Program-made: the position numbers and the translations under genes
The notes under the pieces: model-generated
Seen by the model: the letters and a program-made list of their open reading frames with translations, nothing else
What the model was told of the DNA's origin: nothing
Databases searched by the model: none
Source: Gemmatales bacterium
Lineage (GTDB): Bacteria; Planctomycetota; Planctomycetia; Gemmatales; HRBIN36
Reading direction: 5' to 3'
Length of the DNA stretch: 48,053 bases
Assembly: GCA_025055835.1 (NCBI GenBank)
Contig: JANWWR010000012.1
Location: 1 to 48,053 of the forward strand
Shown: positions 16,533 to 23,985 of the stretch, in pieces
How the letters are laid out: each line of letters opens with the position of its first letter
Position numbering within the stretch: position 1 is the stretch's first letter

Positions 16533-18466
16533 GCCGCGGCCCTCCTTTCCGAGACGACGCCCCCGAGTAGACGCCCTACCCGATCAGCGATGCTGCGGGC
16601 ATCCAGCCCATGAGCTTGCAGAACTTCATCCGGCGCGCCGCACAACGGCAGGTCGGTCAAACCGATGCTATCGCAAACTCGGCTCTGTGTTTCCCCCAGC
16701 CGCGCCAATTCCGCCAGGAGAACCTGGCCTTGGCCCCCAACGATGTAGTGATTGTCCAAGGTGACAATAGCTTGCACTCCGTCCACGCACTTCCGCAGCC
16801 AGTCGGTGTCAAAGCGGTTGATCCACGGAAAATTGACCAGCCGCACCGAAATGCCGGATTCCTCCAACATCTGCGCCGCTTTGAATCCCTCGCTCAGCAC
16901 CAGCGGTCCAGCCCCGATGAGCAGGACGTCGCGCCCGGACCGCAATACAACTCCTCGCCCTTCGACGAGCCGATAATCCTCCGGCAACTCGAACGGGACG
17001 ACGCAGGGAAAGGAAACCAGCCGCAGATAGACGCTGTGCGGCGTGCCTCGGCAGGCGTACTCCACAGCCAGTCGCACTTCCTTTTCACAGCACGGTTCAA
17101 GGATCACCGTATTTGGCATGCCCAGGAAACAAGCGATGTCGCGGACACTTTGGTGCGAATGCCCGGGACCAGCGGGTAGCAATCCGGCCAGCGAACCGAC
17201 GTAGATGATCTTGGTCCGCTCCGAGGCGTTGTTGTAAATCTGCTCGTTGGGTCGGTCAGAGAGGAAGCAGGCAAACGAATGAACCACCGGCAGCAAACCG
17301 GCAAGGGCCATGCCGCCCGCCTGGGAAACCATGTCCTGCTCGGCGATGCCGCATTCGTAGAAACGGTCGGGAAACTCCTTCTCGAAGGCCAGGCAACCGG
17401 TGTCCTTGACCAGGTCGGCGTCGAGCACGACCAGGTTCGGGTTGTGCCGGCCCTCTGCGACGAGGGCTTCCGAGTAGGCCGCGATCAAACGCTGGGGTTT
17501 GCCCACCGGCTGCGTCTGGGGACGAGGCACATAGGCCAATTTGATCTCGCTGCCGTCGATGGCTTTCAGCAAGGCGTTGATCTTGCCCCGCAGTTCCTCG
17601 ACAGCCCGTTCGTAGTCCTCGATGGACGGTGCTCCGGAATGGTAGCGGTACAGCCGTTCCGTCGGGGCCATCGCCGTGTGTTCCATGAACGACACACCCC
17701 GGCCTTTGATTGTGTCGCAGATGATGAAGCGAGGCCGCGGATTACCAGGCTTCGGGGGAAGCAGCGAGATCAGCTGGTGAATGTCGTGTCCGTCGCAGCG
17801 ATGCACCTCCCAGCCGAAGGCCGACACTTTGCGGACCAGATCCCCCAGATCGCTGACTTTCTCCACCCAGGTGTCAGACTGAATCTTGTTGTGGTCCACG
17901 AGGACCGTGATCTCGCCTAACCCCAGGTTGGCCGTCGGCTGGAGCGATTCCCAGAATTGCCCTTCCTGCAACTCGCCGTCGCCGGTCATGACGAAGATGT
18001 GTCCCCGTCGTCCGGTTCGCCGTCGGGCCAGAGCGATGCCGCGCGCTTTCGAGATGCCCATGCCCAGGGACCCGGTGTTAGTGTACATGTGCGGCGTGTT
18101 CACGTCGGGATGGCCCGGCAGCCCGTCCAACCGCCGCAGACGATGGATCAGGTCGAAGTCGAGATAGCCAAGCCCGATCAGCACGGCATACTTGCCAGGG
18201 GCGTCATGGCCCTTCGACGAAAAGAACAGATCATGTGTCTGCTGCAAATCGCCGTGAACACCCTGGAGAATCTCCATGTACAAGGTGCAGACGATGTCCA
18301 GGGAACTGAAGCTGGAGCCGAGGTGGCCCGAACCGGCCCGAGCGATCATGTACAGGGTGTTGAGTCGACAGGCCGCGGCGAAAAGCTCGATCTGTGTTTC
18401 GCGGACGGCTCGAATGCACAGGAGCCGATCCAGTTCCTTCTTGGGAACATAGGCTAGGTGGTTCAT
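16529..18466 (-). CDS. Transketolase-like thiamine-diphosphate enzyme (fused two-domain form)
   Basis: 645 residues, close to full-length transketolase but divergent, with an N-terminal half like the split bacterial/archaeal type. TPP-site motifs: SGHLGSSFSSLDIV, SSKGHDAP, GHPDVNTPHMYTNTGSLGMGISKARG, and the metal/TPP motif GDGELQEGQFWE...LVDHNK. The second half has ECGIAEQDMVSQAGGMALAG with the catalytic glutamate and AGPGHSHQSVRD with a conserved histidine. It moves a two-carbon ketol unit between sugars. It heads the glycan operon, so a role in making an unusual ketose or precursor aldose is likelier than general pentose-phosphate metabolism (inference). ATG at 18466 follows a 75-base leader with a hairpin. 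Confidence 0.88.
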   Translation of the reverse strand: MNHLAYVPKKELDRLLCIRAVRETQIELFAAACRLNTLYMIARAGSGHLGSSFSSLDIVCTLYMEILQGVHGDLQQTHDLFFSSKGHDAPGKYAVLIGLGYLDFDLIHRLRRLDGLPGHPDVNTPHMYTNTGSLGMGISKARGIALARRRTGRRGHIFVMTGDGELQEGQFWESLQPTANLGLGEITVLVDHNKIQSDTWVEKVSDLGDLVRKVSAFGWEVHRCDGHDIHQLISLLPPKPGNPRPRFIICDTIKGRGVSFMEHTAMAPTERLYRYHSGAPSIEDYERAVEELRGKINALLKAIDGSEIKLAYVPRPQTQPVGKPQRLIAAYSEALVAEGRHNPNLVVLDADLVKDTGCLAFEKEFPDRFYECGIAEQDMVSQAGGMALAGLLPVVHSFACFLSDRPNEQIYNNASERTKIIYVGSLAGLLPAGPGHSHQSVRDIACFLGMPNTVILEPCCEKEVRLAVEYACRGTPHSVYLRLVSFPCVVPFELPEDYRLVEGRGVVLRSGRDVLLIGAGPLVLSEGFKAAQMLEESGISVRLVNFPWINRFDTDWLRKCVDGVQAIVTLDNHYIVGGQGQVLLAELARLGETQSRVCDSIGLTDLPLCGAPDEVLQAHGLDARSIADRVGRLLGGVVSERRAAA

Positions 18467-18509
18467 GAAGGCATCCTGCCAGGCGCGTCTCGAGATTCCC
18501 TTCTTTCGG

Positions 18510-18540
18510 GGCCTGTTCGCCTCACCCGCGAAGACAGGCC
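18510..18540 (-). other. Hairpin in the 5' leader of the glycan operon
   Basis: GGCCTGT (18510-18516) pairs with ACAGGCC (18534-18540), and inside it TCGC pairs with GCGA around a 7-base loop, with a two-base bulge. Given the predicted -10 box at 18549-18554, this structure would lie at the very 5' end of the transcript. It has no T-run, so an RNA-stabilising or regulatory role is likelier than termination. Confidence 0.4.
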
Positions 18541-18548
18541 GGGGGCGG

Positions 18549-18577
18549 ATTCTAGCCTGCCGGGTCCAATCGGTAAA
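18549..18577 (-). promoter_or_regulatory. Promoter of the glycan operon
   Basis: Minus-strand TTTACC (18572-18577), 17-base spacer, TAGAAT (18549-18554). The -10 box is in a CTAGAATCCGCC context identical to the one before the phosphatase gene at 18638-19252, which supports both as real promoters of the same housekeeping type. Confidence 0.5.
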
Positions 18578-18637
18578 TAGCGCCTCCGCTGGTTTTCAAA
18601 CCTCGCTCTCAAGAGTCCAAGCGAATCCGTGACCGCT

Positions 18638-19252
18638 TCAATGCCTGGAGGAAGAATCTGCCACGGAATGCGACTGAGAAGGGCGGTAGAGTTCTAGAAA
18701 AGTCCGCACATCCCATTCCTGATCGAGATTCACGTACCCGCAGCGCTTCATCTCGGCGATGGCCTCAGCGGGCGACCAGCCCTCAAACTCCATGCGGTAA
18801 ATGGCACAATATGCCCCGGTCCGATGCTCGCCGGCAAAACAGTGAAGCAGGATTGGAGGCGGATACTTGTCCGGATTGCGGAAAACCTCGAGGAAACGGG
18901 CCACGGACCTTCGTGCCGGCGGAGGACCGTCCTTGCTCCACCACGACCGAGCGGGGATGCGGACGAAGGCGACGTTTTCCTTGGAACAGAGTTCTTCCTC
19001 CCAACGGTTGCTTGAGGCATCGCCTTGGTCGCGGTTTTCTTCCCGGAGATTGATCACGGTGCGGATGCCATATTCCTCGATGATCCGTTTCAGCCCCGTC
19101 GGCGTAAGTTGCCCGCTGCGATACAGGTATCCCGGTTTAACCACGCGGAAGTTGCGGTACTCCTGCTCACGATGGGTGTGATAGGCATACGGCACGGCGA
19201 CGCCGGCGATGAGGAATACAAGACCGATCGTGTAGGGAAGGATGCGTGCCAT
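18638..19252 (-). CDS. Membrane-anchored dual-specificity/tyrosine phosphatase-like protein
   Basis: 204 residues. One N-terminal membrane helix (about residues 5-23) precedes a compact phosphatase domain: RVVKPGYLYRSGQLTPTGLKRIIEEYGIRTVINLR, then the CX5R active-site loop HCFAGEHRTGAY with C138 and R144. This is the DSP/PTP-like fold used on phosphotyrosine, phosphoinositide or other phosphates. The orientation predicts a periplasmic or outward-facing domain, but the anchor could also be a signal peptide. The general-acid aspartate is not obvious. ATG at 19252 has an AAGGAG site. It is upstream of the glycan operon on the same strand but has its own promoter and a 171-base gap after it. Substrate unknown. 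Confidence 0.83.
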   Translation of the reverse strand: MARILPYTIGLVFLIAGVAVPYAYHTHREQEYRNFRVVKPGYLYRSGQLTPTGLKRIIEEYGIRTVINLREENRDQGDASSNRWEEELCSKENVAFVRIPARSWWSKDGPPPARRSVARFLEVFRNPDKYPPPILLHCFAGEHRTGAYCAIYRMEFEGWSPAEAIAEMKRCGYVNLDQEWDVRTFLELYRPSQSHSVADSSSRH

Positions 19253-19288
19253 CTCTGTTTCTCCTTGCGTGGCCGGTAAGGCTGGCGG

Positions 19289-19317
19289 ATTCTAGACGCT
19301 CTCTTGGAAAGCTGGAA
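19289..19317 (-). promoter_or_regulatory. Promoter of the phosphatase gene
   Basis: Minus-strand TTCCAG (19312-19317), 17-base spacer, TAGAAT (19289-19294), 37 bases before the ATG. The -10 context CTAGAATCCGCC repeats that of the glycan operon promoter. Confidence 0.5.
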
Positions 19318-19391
19318 GAGCATTGCTGCGAATCGCATGCACCAGGACGTGGATCGCGACGAAGCGTTGCCGTCATGATCAAGGGGTCACC

Positions 19392-19943
19392 ATGGCGAAA
19401 GAAGAGAAACCCAGGCGAATGCCAGGCAGTGCGACGAGTTGGACCGTACGCAGCGGCGGACAAACCGGCGTGGATCGGGCCGCTCTGTATGTGGCGGTAC
19501 GGCGCGGCCTTGCCTACGTCGGATGGTGTCCACGAGGCGGCAAAGCGGAGGATTACCCCGATCCTCCCGGTGTCCTGGCCCAGTTCCCCAGGTTGGTCGA
19601 AACGCCTTCCGCCGATCCGCGCCAGCGAACCGCCTGGAACGTCCGCGACAGCCACGCCACCGTGATCCTGGCCGACGCCCAGGGTCTGAGGCGATCTCCG
19701 GGGACCCGCTTCACTCAGACGGTGGCGGAGTTGATCTACCCGCGTCCTCTCATGCTGGCGAATGTGGATGATCTTGATGCGGCTTCCCGCGTCGCCGCCT
19801 GGCTCGATGAATGGCAGCGCCGACTTGGTGAGCCGTGTTTCGTAGTCAATTTCGCGGGTCCTCGGGAGTCCAATGCGCCAGGCATCACGGCCCGAGGTGA
19901 GCGATTCATCGAGGCGATCTTTGAGGAATTGATCGGTCCTTGA
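19392..19943 (+). CDS. Putative molybdenum carrier / YpsA-like Rossmann protein
   Basis: 183 residues from the ATG at 19392, which follows an AAGGGG site. The N-terminal VRSGGQTGVDRAALYVAVRRG and the following GWCPRGGKAEDYPDPPG, ETPSADPRQRTAWNVRDSHATVILAD blocks match the putative molybdenum-carrier (MoCo) family, a lysine-decarboxylase/DprA-like nucleotide-binding fold. In known structures of this family molybdate clusters or nucleotides are bound, but the physiological role is not settled. It stands alone, divergent from the phosphatase gene and convergent with dapB. The frame is open upstream to 19323, but only the ATG has a ribosome-binding site. Confidence 0.8.
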   Translation: MAKEEKPRRMPGSATSWTVRSGGQTGVDRAALYVAVRRGLAYVGWCPRGGKAEDYPDPPGVLAQFPRLVETPSADPRQRTAWNVRDSHATVILADAQGLRRSPGTRFTQTVAELIYPRPLMLANVDDLDAASRVAAWLDEWQRRLGEPCFVVNFAGPRESNAPGITARGERFIEAIFEELIGP

Positions 19944-19950
19944 AACAGGC

Positions 19951-20751
19951 TCAGCTGTTCAGGCCGAGCACGTCTGCCATGGAGTAGCGTCCCGGCGGCC
20001 TGTCGGCAAGGAACTTCGCCGCCTGGAGAGCGCCGCGGGCATAGCAATCGCGGCTGTGGGCTTTGTGGATCAGCTCCAGGGTTTCCCCCAAGGTGGTGAA
20101 GACGACGGTATGCTCGCCAACGTTGTCTCCCACCCGCACGGCATGGACGCCGATCTCTTCTCCAGGGCGTTCGCCGATCAACCCTTCTCGACCGTGACGG
20201 ATATGCTTCTGCCCCATGATTCCCTGCACCAGCCTGGCCAGGTGCAGGGCCGTGCCGCTGGGAGCGTCCTTCTTGAAGCGATGATGCCGTTCGATGATCT
20301 CCACGTCGAAATCGCGATTCTTGAGCACCTTGGCTGCTTCCTGGACCAGCTTCATCAACACATTCATGGCCAGGCTCATGTTCGGAGCCATGAGCAAGGC
20401 GATTTCATGGGCAGCAGCCTCGATCTCCCGTTTCTGGTCGGCCGTGTGTCCCGTCGTGGCGATCACCAGGGGAATCCGCCTCTCCTGGCAGATCCGCAGG
20501 ATGTGCATGGTGCCTTCGGGAGTCGAGAAGTCGATGACGACATCGAGGCGGACGTTGCCCGGGACCTCCGCGGTCAACGGCACGCCAAGGTGACGCAACC
20601 CCGTCAATTCGCCGATGTCCTTGCCCAGATCGGGATGGTGCGGCGACTCCAAAGCCGCGCCGATGTGAAGCTCTTTGTCCTCGTGGGCCAGTTGAATCAA
20701 CCGCATACCCATGCGGCCGCAAGCTCCGTTGATGCCCACGGTCGTCTTCAT
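19951..20751 (-). CDS. dapB: 4-hydroxy-tetrahydrodipicolinate reductase
   Basis: 266 residues, normal DapB length. It reduces 4-hydroxy-tetrahydrodipicolinate with NAD(P)H in the lysine/meso-diaminopimelate pathway. The N-terminal nucleotide loop is INGACGRMGMRL, VVIDFSTPEG marks the next conserved strand, IATTGHT the third, and the catalytic segment IIERHHRFKKDAPSGTAL contains H156, H157 and K160 at the positions of the catalytic His and Lys. The frame is open further upstream, but the ATG at 20751 is where homology begins. The lipoprotein gene lies 31 bases upstream, possibly cotranscribed. Confidence 0.95.
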   Translation of the reverse strand: MKTTVGINGACGRMGMRLIQLAHEDKELHIGAALESPHHPDLGKDIGELTGLRHLGVPLTAEVPGNVRLDVVIDFSTPEGTMHILRICQERRIPLVIATTGHTADQKREIEAAAHEIALLMAPNMSLAMNVLMKLVQEAAKVLKNRDFDVEIIERHHRFKKDAPSGTALHLARLVQGIMGQKHIRHGREGLIGERPGEEIGVHAVRVGDNVGEHTVVFTTLGETLELIHKAHSRDCYARGALQAAKFLADRPPGRYSMADVLGLNS

Positions 20752-20782
20752 GACCTGCCCTCGTTCTTGCTGGTACGGCGGG

Positions 20783-21220
20783 TCATTGTCCGCCCGCATT
20801 TTCGGCGTCACGCACCGTGACCCGGACGTTGACGAAGCCCGCCTCGTTGCACAAACGCCGCATCGCCAAAACGGTCCCCGCCTTGGTCTTGGCCTCCGGC
20901 TCAAGCACGATCGGACTGGGAATGATAATCACCGATTTTCCGAGGCGTCGGACGGTCGGCAGAGTCGTACCTTCACTCTCGTAGTGCTCACGGTGAGCGG
21001 CTGCCAGTTGTTCGAGATAATCACGGACCCGGCCTTGTTCATTGAACACATTGACCCAGCGCTTGTTGATTTCCACTTCCCCCTTGGTGTTGATCCGAAA
21101 GCACACCGGGTCGTCGGCGGAAACCGGGGGAAAGGTGTATTGCTCCTTTTCATCAGGTTTAAAAGCGCAGCCTGAAAGCACACACACAACGATGAACAGA
21201 CTGGGGCGATACCACGACAT
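20783..21220 (-). CDS. Lipoprotein with ExbD/TolR-like periplasmic domain
   Basis: 145 residues. The N-terminus is a lipoprotein signal, LFIVVCVLSGC, with the lipidated cysteine at 18. The remainder resembles the soluble part of ExbD/TolR: GEVEINKRWVN, a helix FNEQGRVRDYLEQLAAAHREH, VIIIPSPIVLEP, then AMRRLCNEAGFVNVRVTVRDAE. ExbD normally has an N-terminal membrane helix that senses the proton motive force through an aspartate; here the helix is replaced by a lipid anchor, so it cannot work as a standard energy transducer. The similarity is by eye and needs a profile search. It is followed 31 bases later by dapB. Confidence 0.7.
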   Translation of the reverse strand: MSWYRPSLFIVVCVLSGCAFKPDEKEQYTFPPVSADDPVCFRINTKGEVEINKRWVNVFNEQGRVRDYLEQLAAAHREHYESEGTTLPTVRRLGKSVIIIPSPIVLEPEAKTKAGTVLAMRRLCNEAGFVNVRVTVRDAENAGGQ

Positions 21221-21535
21221 CGGTGCCTCTCCTCATGGATGGAACAAGATTTTGAGGTTCACAGCTCGCATCCGCCACCTGAAGAATCATGGTAACGCTC
21301 CTACGCTGGCCAGTCCATCATCGAGCCAGCAACAATCGACACTTTTCCCCGGCGATTTCTGCACGAACAGAATTGCAAGTGACGGCGTAATCGCAGTCAC
21401 CAACCGTTGCTTGGCTGAGAATCGCTCAAAGCGGTAGAATGGCAGCACTGGAAGCATGGCTTTTCACGGAGAAGAGACTGGCCGGCCGACGGCTTGAGCG
21501 GCGAATCCAGAAAGAAAGTCCATGAGGGCTGGGTT
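21221..21535. other. Intergenic region, 315 bases, no gene seen
   Basis: Between the divergent lipoprotein and PQQ-like genes. I see no convincing ORF or RNA gene. The only signal is a weak plus-strand promoter near the right end, listed separately. Confidence 0.6.
21411..21440 (+). promoter_or_regulatory. Possible promoter for the propeller/radical SAM/oxidoreductase operon
   Basis: TTGGCT (21411-21416), 18-base spacer, TAGAAT (21435-21440), about 95 bases before the ATG at 21536. The TAGAAT box matches the -10 of two other predicted promoters in this window. Confidence 0.4.
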
Positions 21536-22663
21536 ATGCGAGGGGGCTTGATTGTCGCGTTGTGCTGCGCGGCATCCGTGTGGGCCGATTGGCCGTGCTT
21601 TCGCGGGACTCCGTTACAGGAGGGAGTCGCTACCGCGCTGCCTGAGCAACTCGACGTCCTCTGGAAGATCGCCACTAAGGATTCCTTCGAGGCGACTGCG
21701 GCCATTTTTCGGGACACGGTTTACCTTGGCGGCATGGATGAGCACTTGTACGCCCTTCATCTGGCTGATGGCAAAGAGAAGTGGAAGGTGAAAATCGGCA
21801 GCCCGATGAAGGCCTCTCCCGCAGTGGCGGAAATCGCTTTCCCGGCGGAAAAGGACACTCAGGACGCTAAGCGGATTTGCGTTTTCGTCGGCGACCAAGA
21901 CGGCATCTTTCGCTGTTTACAGGCCTCCGATGGTAAGCCGGTGTGGGAATTGAAGACCAACGCCGAGATCATTTCCTCGCCGAACGTCGTCGGGGGCAAG
22001 GTGTTGTTCGGCTCCTACGACGAGCATCTGTACTGCCTTGAAGCCGCCACGGGAAAGCTGGTGTGGAAGTTCAAGACGGACGGACCGATCAATAGTGCTC
22101 CCGCAGTGGCGGAAGGGCGGGTGTTTGTGGCTGGGTGCGACGCCATTCTGCGAATCGTGGACCTGGCGGAAGGAAAAGAAGTCGGCACCGTGGAGCTTGG
22201 CTCGCAGGCCGGGGCCTCGGCGGCGGTGTCCGGGAACATGCTCTACGTCGGCAACATGGACCGCTCCGTGCTGGGCATCGACTGGAAAGCGGGCAAGGTG
22301 GTCTGGGAGTACCAGCACCCACGCAAGAACCAGGCGTTCTACTCGTCGCCTGCCGTGGCCGAAGGGTTCGTCGTGGTCGGTGGACGGGATCGGCTCGTGC
22401 ATGGCATCGACGCCCGCACTGGGGAGTATCGCTGGGAATTTCAGACGCGGGGTAAAGTGGACAGTTCGCCGGTGATCAGCGGCGGCAGGGTGTACGTCGG
22501 TTCTTCGGACGGAAACTTGTACGTTCTCGATCTTAAAACCGGCCGGAAACTAGCCGACTTCCCGCTCGGCAGTCCCATACTCGCCTCGCCTGCGGTTTCC
22601 GGTGGCCGATTAGTGATCGGCACCCAGGACGGCTTGGTCTTCTGCTTGGGAGCCAGGCAATGA
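21536..22663 (+). CDS. Secreted PQQ-binding-like beta-propeller protein
   Basis: 375 residues. A signal peptide (MRGGLIVALCCAASVWA) is followed by DWPCFRG, a hallmark of planctomycete PQQ-like propellers. At least seven repeats with the pattern 'G-x-V/L-Y-V/L-G-x-x-D-x-x-L-Y-x-L/I-D-x-x-x-G-K-x-x-W' are visible, for example LYCLEAATGKLVWKFKT and LYVLDLKTGRKLADF. The fold is a quinoprotein-type propeller, but nothing shows a bound PQQ; many such proteins are binding scaffolds. The stop overlaps the radical SAM start by 4 bases, so they are translated together. The ATG at 21536 has a GAGG site 8 bases upstream, better than the open TTG at 21494. Confidence 0.87.
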   Translation: MRGGLIVALCCAASVWADWPCFRGTPLQEGVATALPEQLDVLWKIATKDSFEATAAIFRDTVYLGGMDEHLYALHLADGKEKWKVKIGSPMKASPAVAEIAFPAEKDTQDAKRICVFVGDQDGIFRCLQASDGKPVWELKTNAEIISSPNVVGGKVLFGSYDEHLYCLEAATGKLVWKFKTDGPINSAPAVAEGRVFVAGCDAILRIVDLAEGKEVGTVELGSQAGASAAVSGNMLYVGNMDRSVLGIDWKAGKVVWEYQHPRKNQAFYSSPAVAEGFVVVGGRDRLVHGIDARTGEYRWEFQTRGKVDSSPVISGGRVYVGSSDGNLYVLDLKTGRKLADFPLGSPILASPAVSGGRLVIGTQDGLVFCLGARQ

Positions 22664-23985
22664 CGGCGATTCAAGATCAGGAAAAAACCGGGCTGGGAAA
22701 CTACTTCATCGCCAATTACCCGCCCTTCTCGTTCTGGAAGCCGGAGCACGTTCCCGCCGCCGAGGCCGCTCTCGACCGACCGCCTCGGCCGGGCACCCAA
22801 CTGGGCTTGTACCTGCACATCCCCTTCTGCCGTAAGCGGTGCAAGTTTTGCTACTTCCGTGTGTACACCGACAAAAATGCCCGGGACGTCGAGGACTACC
22901 TGGATGCCCTGGTCAAGGAAGTAGAGCTTTATGCCGCTCGACAGGCGGTTCGCAATCGGCCCTTGGATTTCGTCTATTTTGGCGGAGGCACTCCCTCGTA
23001 TCTCAGCGCGAACCAGTTGACCGATCTAGCTCGCCGCCTCAAGGCGATCATGCCCTGGGACCATGCGGCCGAGGTGACGTTTGAATGTGAGCCCGGCACG
23101 CTCCAGCAACACAAGTTGGCGGCCCTTCGGGAGCTTGGCATCACGCGATTGAGCCTGGGTGTTGAGAACTTCAATGACGACATCCTCTCGGAGAACGGCC
23201 GGGCACATCGTTCCCCCGAAATCTATCGGGCCTATCAATGGGCAAAGGATCTTCGCTTTCCGCAAATCAACGTGGACCTGATTGCCGGAATGGTCGGTGA
23301 AACCGACGAGAACTGGCGGGAATGCGTCCGCAAGACCATCGAAATGTCTCCGGACAGCGTGACCATCTACCAGATGGAGTTGCCCTACAACACCATTTAC
23401 TCGAAGGAACTCCGCGTCCTTGGCTCAAATGGGGTCGATCCCTCGCAGATCGCGGACTGGCCGACGAAGCGCCGCTGGGTCGGGTATGCCTTCGACGAGT
23501 TGCGAAAGGCCGGCTACGAAATCTCCAGCGGCTACACGATGGTCAAGGACAAGGCAAAGACACGGTTTGTGTATCGCGACGGCCTGTGGCACGGAGCAGA
23601 TTTGCTGGGAACGGGAGTCGCGTCCTTCGGCCACGTCAACGGCGTGCATATGCAGAACGTGGATGATTGGGATCGCTACCTCGCCCGGTTGAACGAAGGT
23701 CGTCTGCCGTTGCATCGGGCTTTGCCCGTGTCGAATCGCGAACTTCTAATCCGGGAACTGGTCCTGCAACTCAAGACCGGCCGAGTCGAACCGGCCTATT
23801 TTCACAACAAGTTCGGCCTCGACATCATCGACTTGTATGCTCCCGTCCTGGAGCGACGCCAAGCCAGCGGTGATCTGACATACTCCGCGGAAGAGATCAA
23901 GCTGACTCGACAAGGACTGCTCCAGGTGGACCGTCTGCTGCCAGATTTCTTTTTGCCCGAACATCGTGGCGTCCGTTACACATGA
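22660..23985 (+). CDS. Radical SAM protein of the coproporphyrinogen III oxidase (HemN/HemW) family
   Basis: 441 residues. The [4Fe-4S] cluster motif is LYLHIPFCRKRCKFCYF (CX3CX2C) followed by FVYFGGGTPSYLS, FECEPGT, RLSLGVENFND and INVDLIAGMVGET, all typical of HemN/HemW-like enzymes. A C-terminal HemN-type domain (ELLIRELVLQLKTGRV to the end) is present. HemW is a heme chaperone and HemN an anaerobic oxidase, but related members do other chemistry, so a haem function is not certain. The first 45 residues (LGNYFIANYPPFSFWKP) are unlike plain HemW. The gene overlaps its neighbours by 4 bases on both sides, placing it in a propeller-radical SAM-oxidoreductase operon. Confidence 0.87.
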   Translation: MTAIQDQEKTGLGNYFIANYPPFSFWKPEHVPAAEAALDRPPRPGTQLGLYLHIPFCRKRCKFCYFRVYTDKNARDVEDYLDALVKEVELYAARQAVRNRPLDFVYFGGGTPSYLSANQLTDLARRLKAIMPWDHAAEVTFECEPGTLQQHKLAALRELGITRLSLGVENFNDDILSENGRAHRSPEIYRAYQWAKDLRFPQINVDLIAGMVGETDENWRECVRKTIEMSPDSVTIYQMELPYNTIYSKELRVLGSNGVDPSQIADWPTKRRWVGYAFDELRKAGYEISSGYTMVKDKAKTRFVYRDGLWHGADLLGTGVASFGHVNGVHMQNVDDWDRYLARLNEGRLPLHRALPVSNRELLIRELVLQLKTGRVEPAYFHNKFGLDIIDLYAPVLERRQASGDLTYSAEEIKLTRQGLLQVDRLLPDFFLPEHRGVRYT

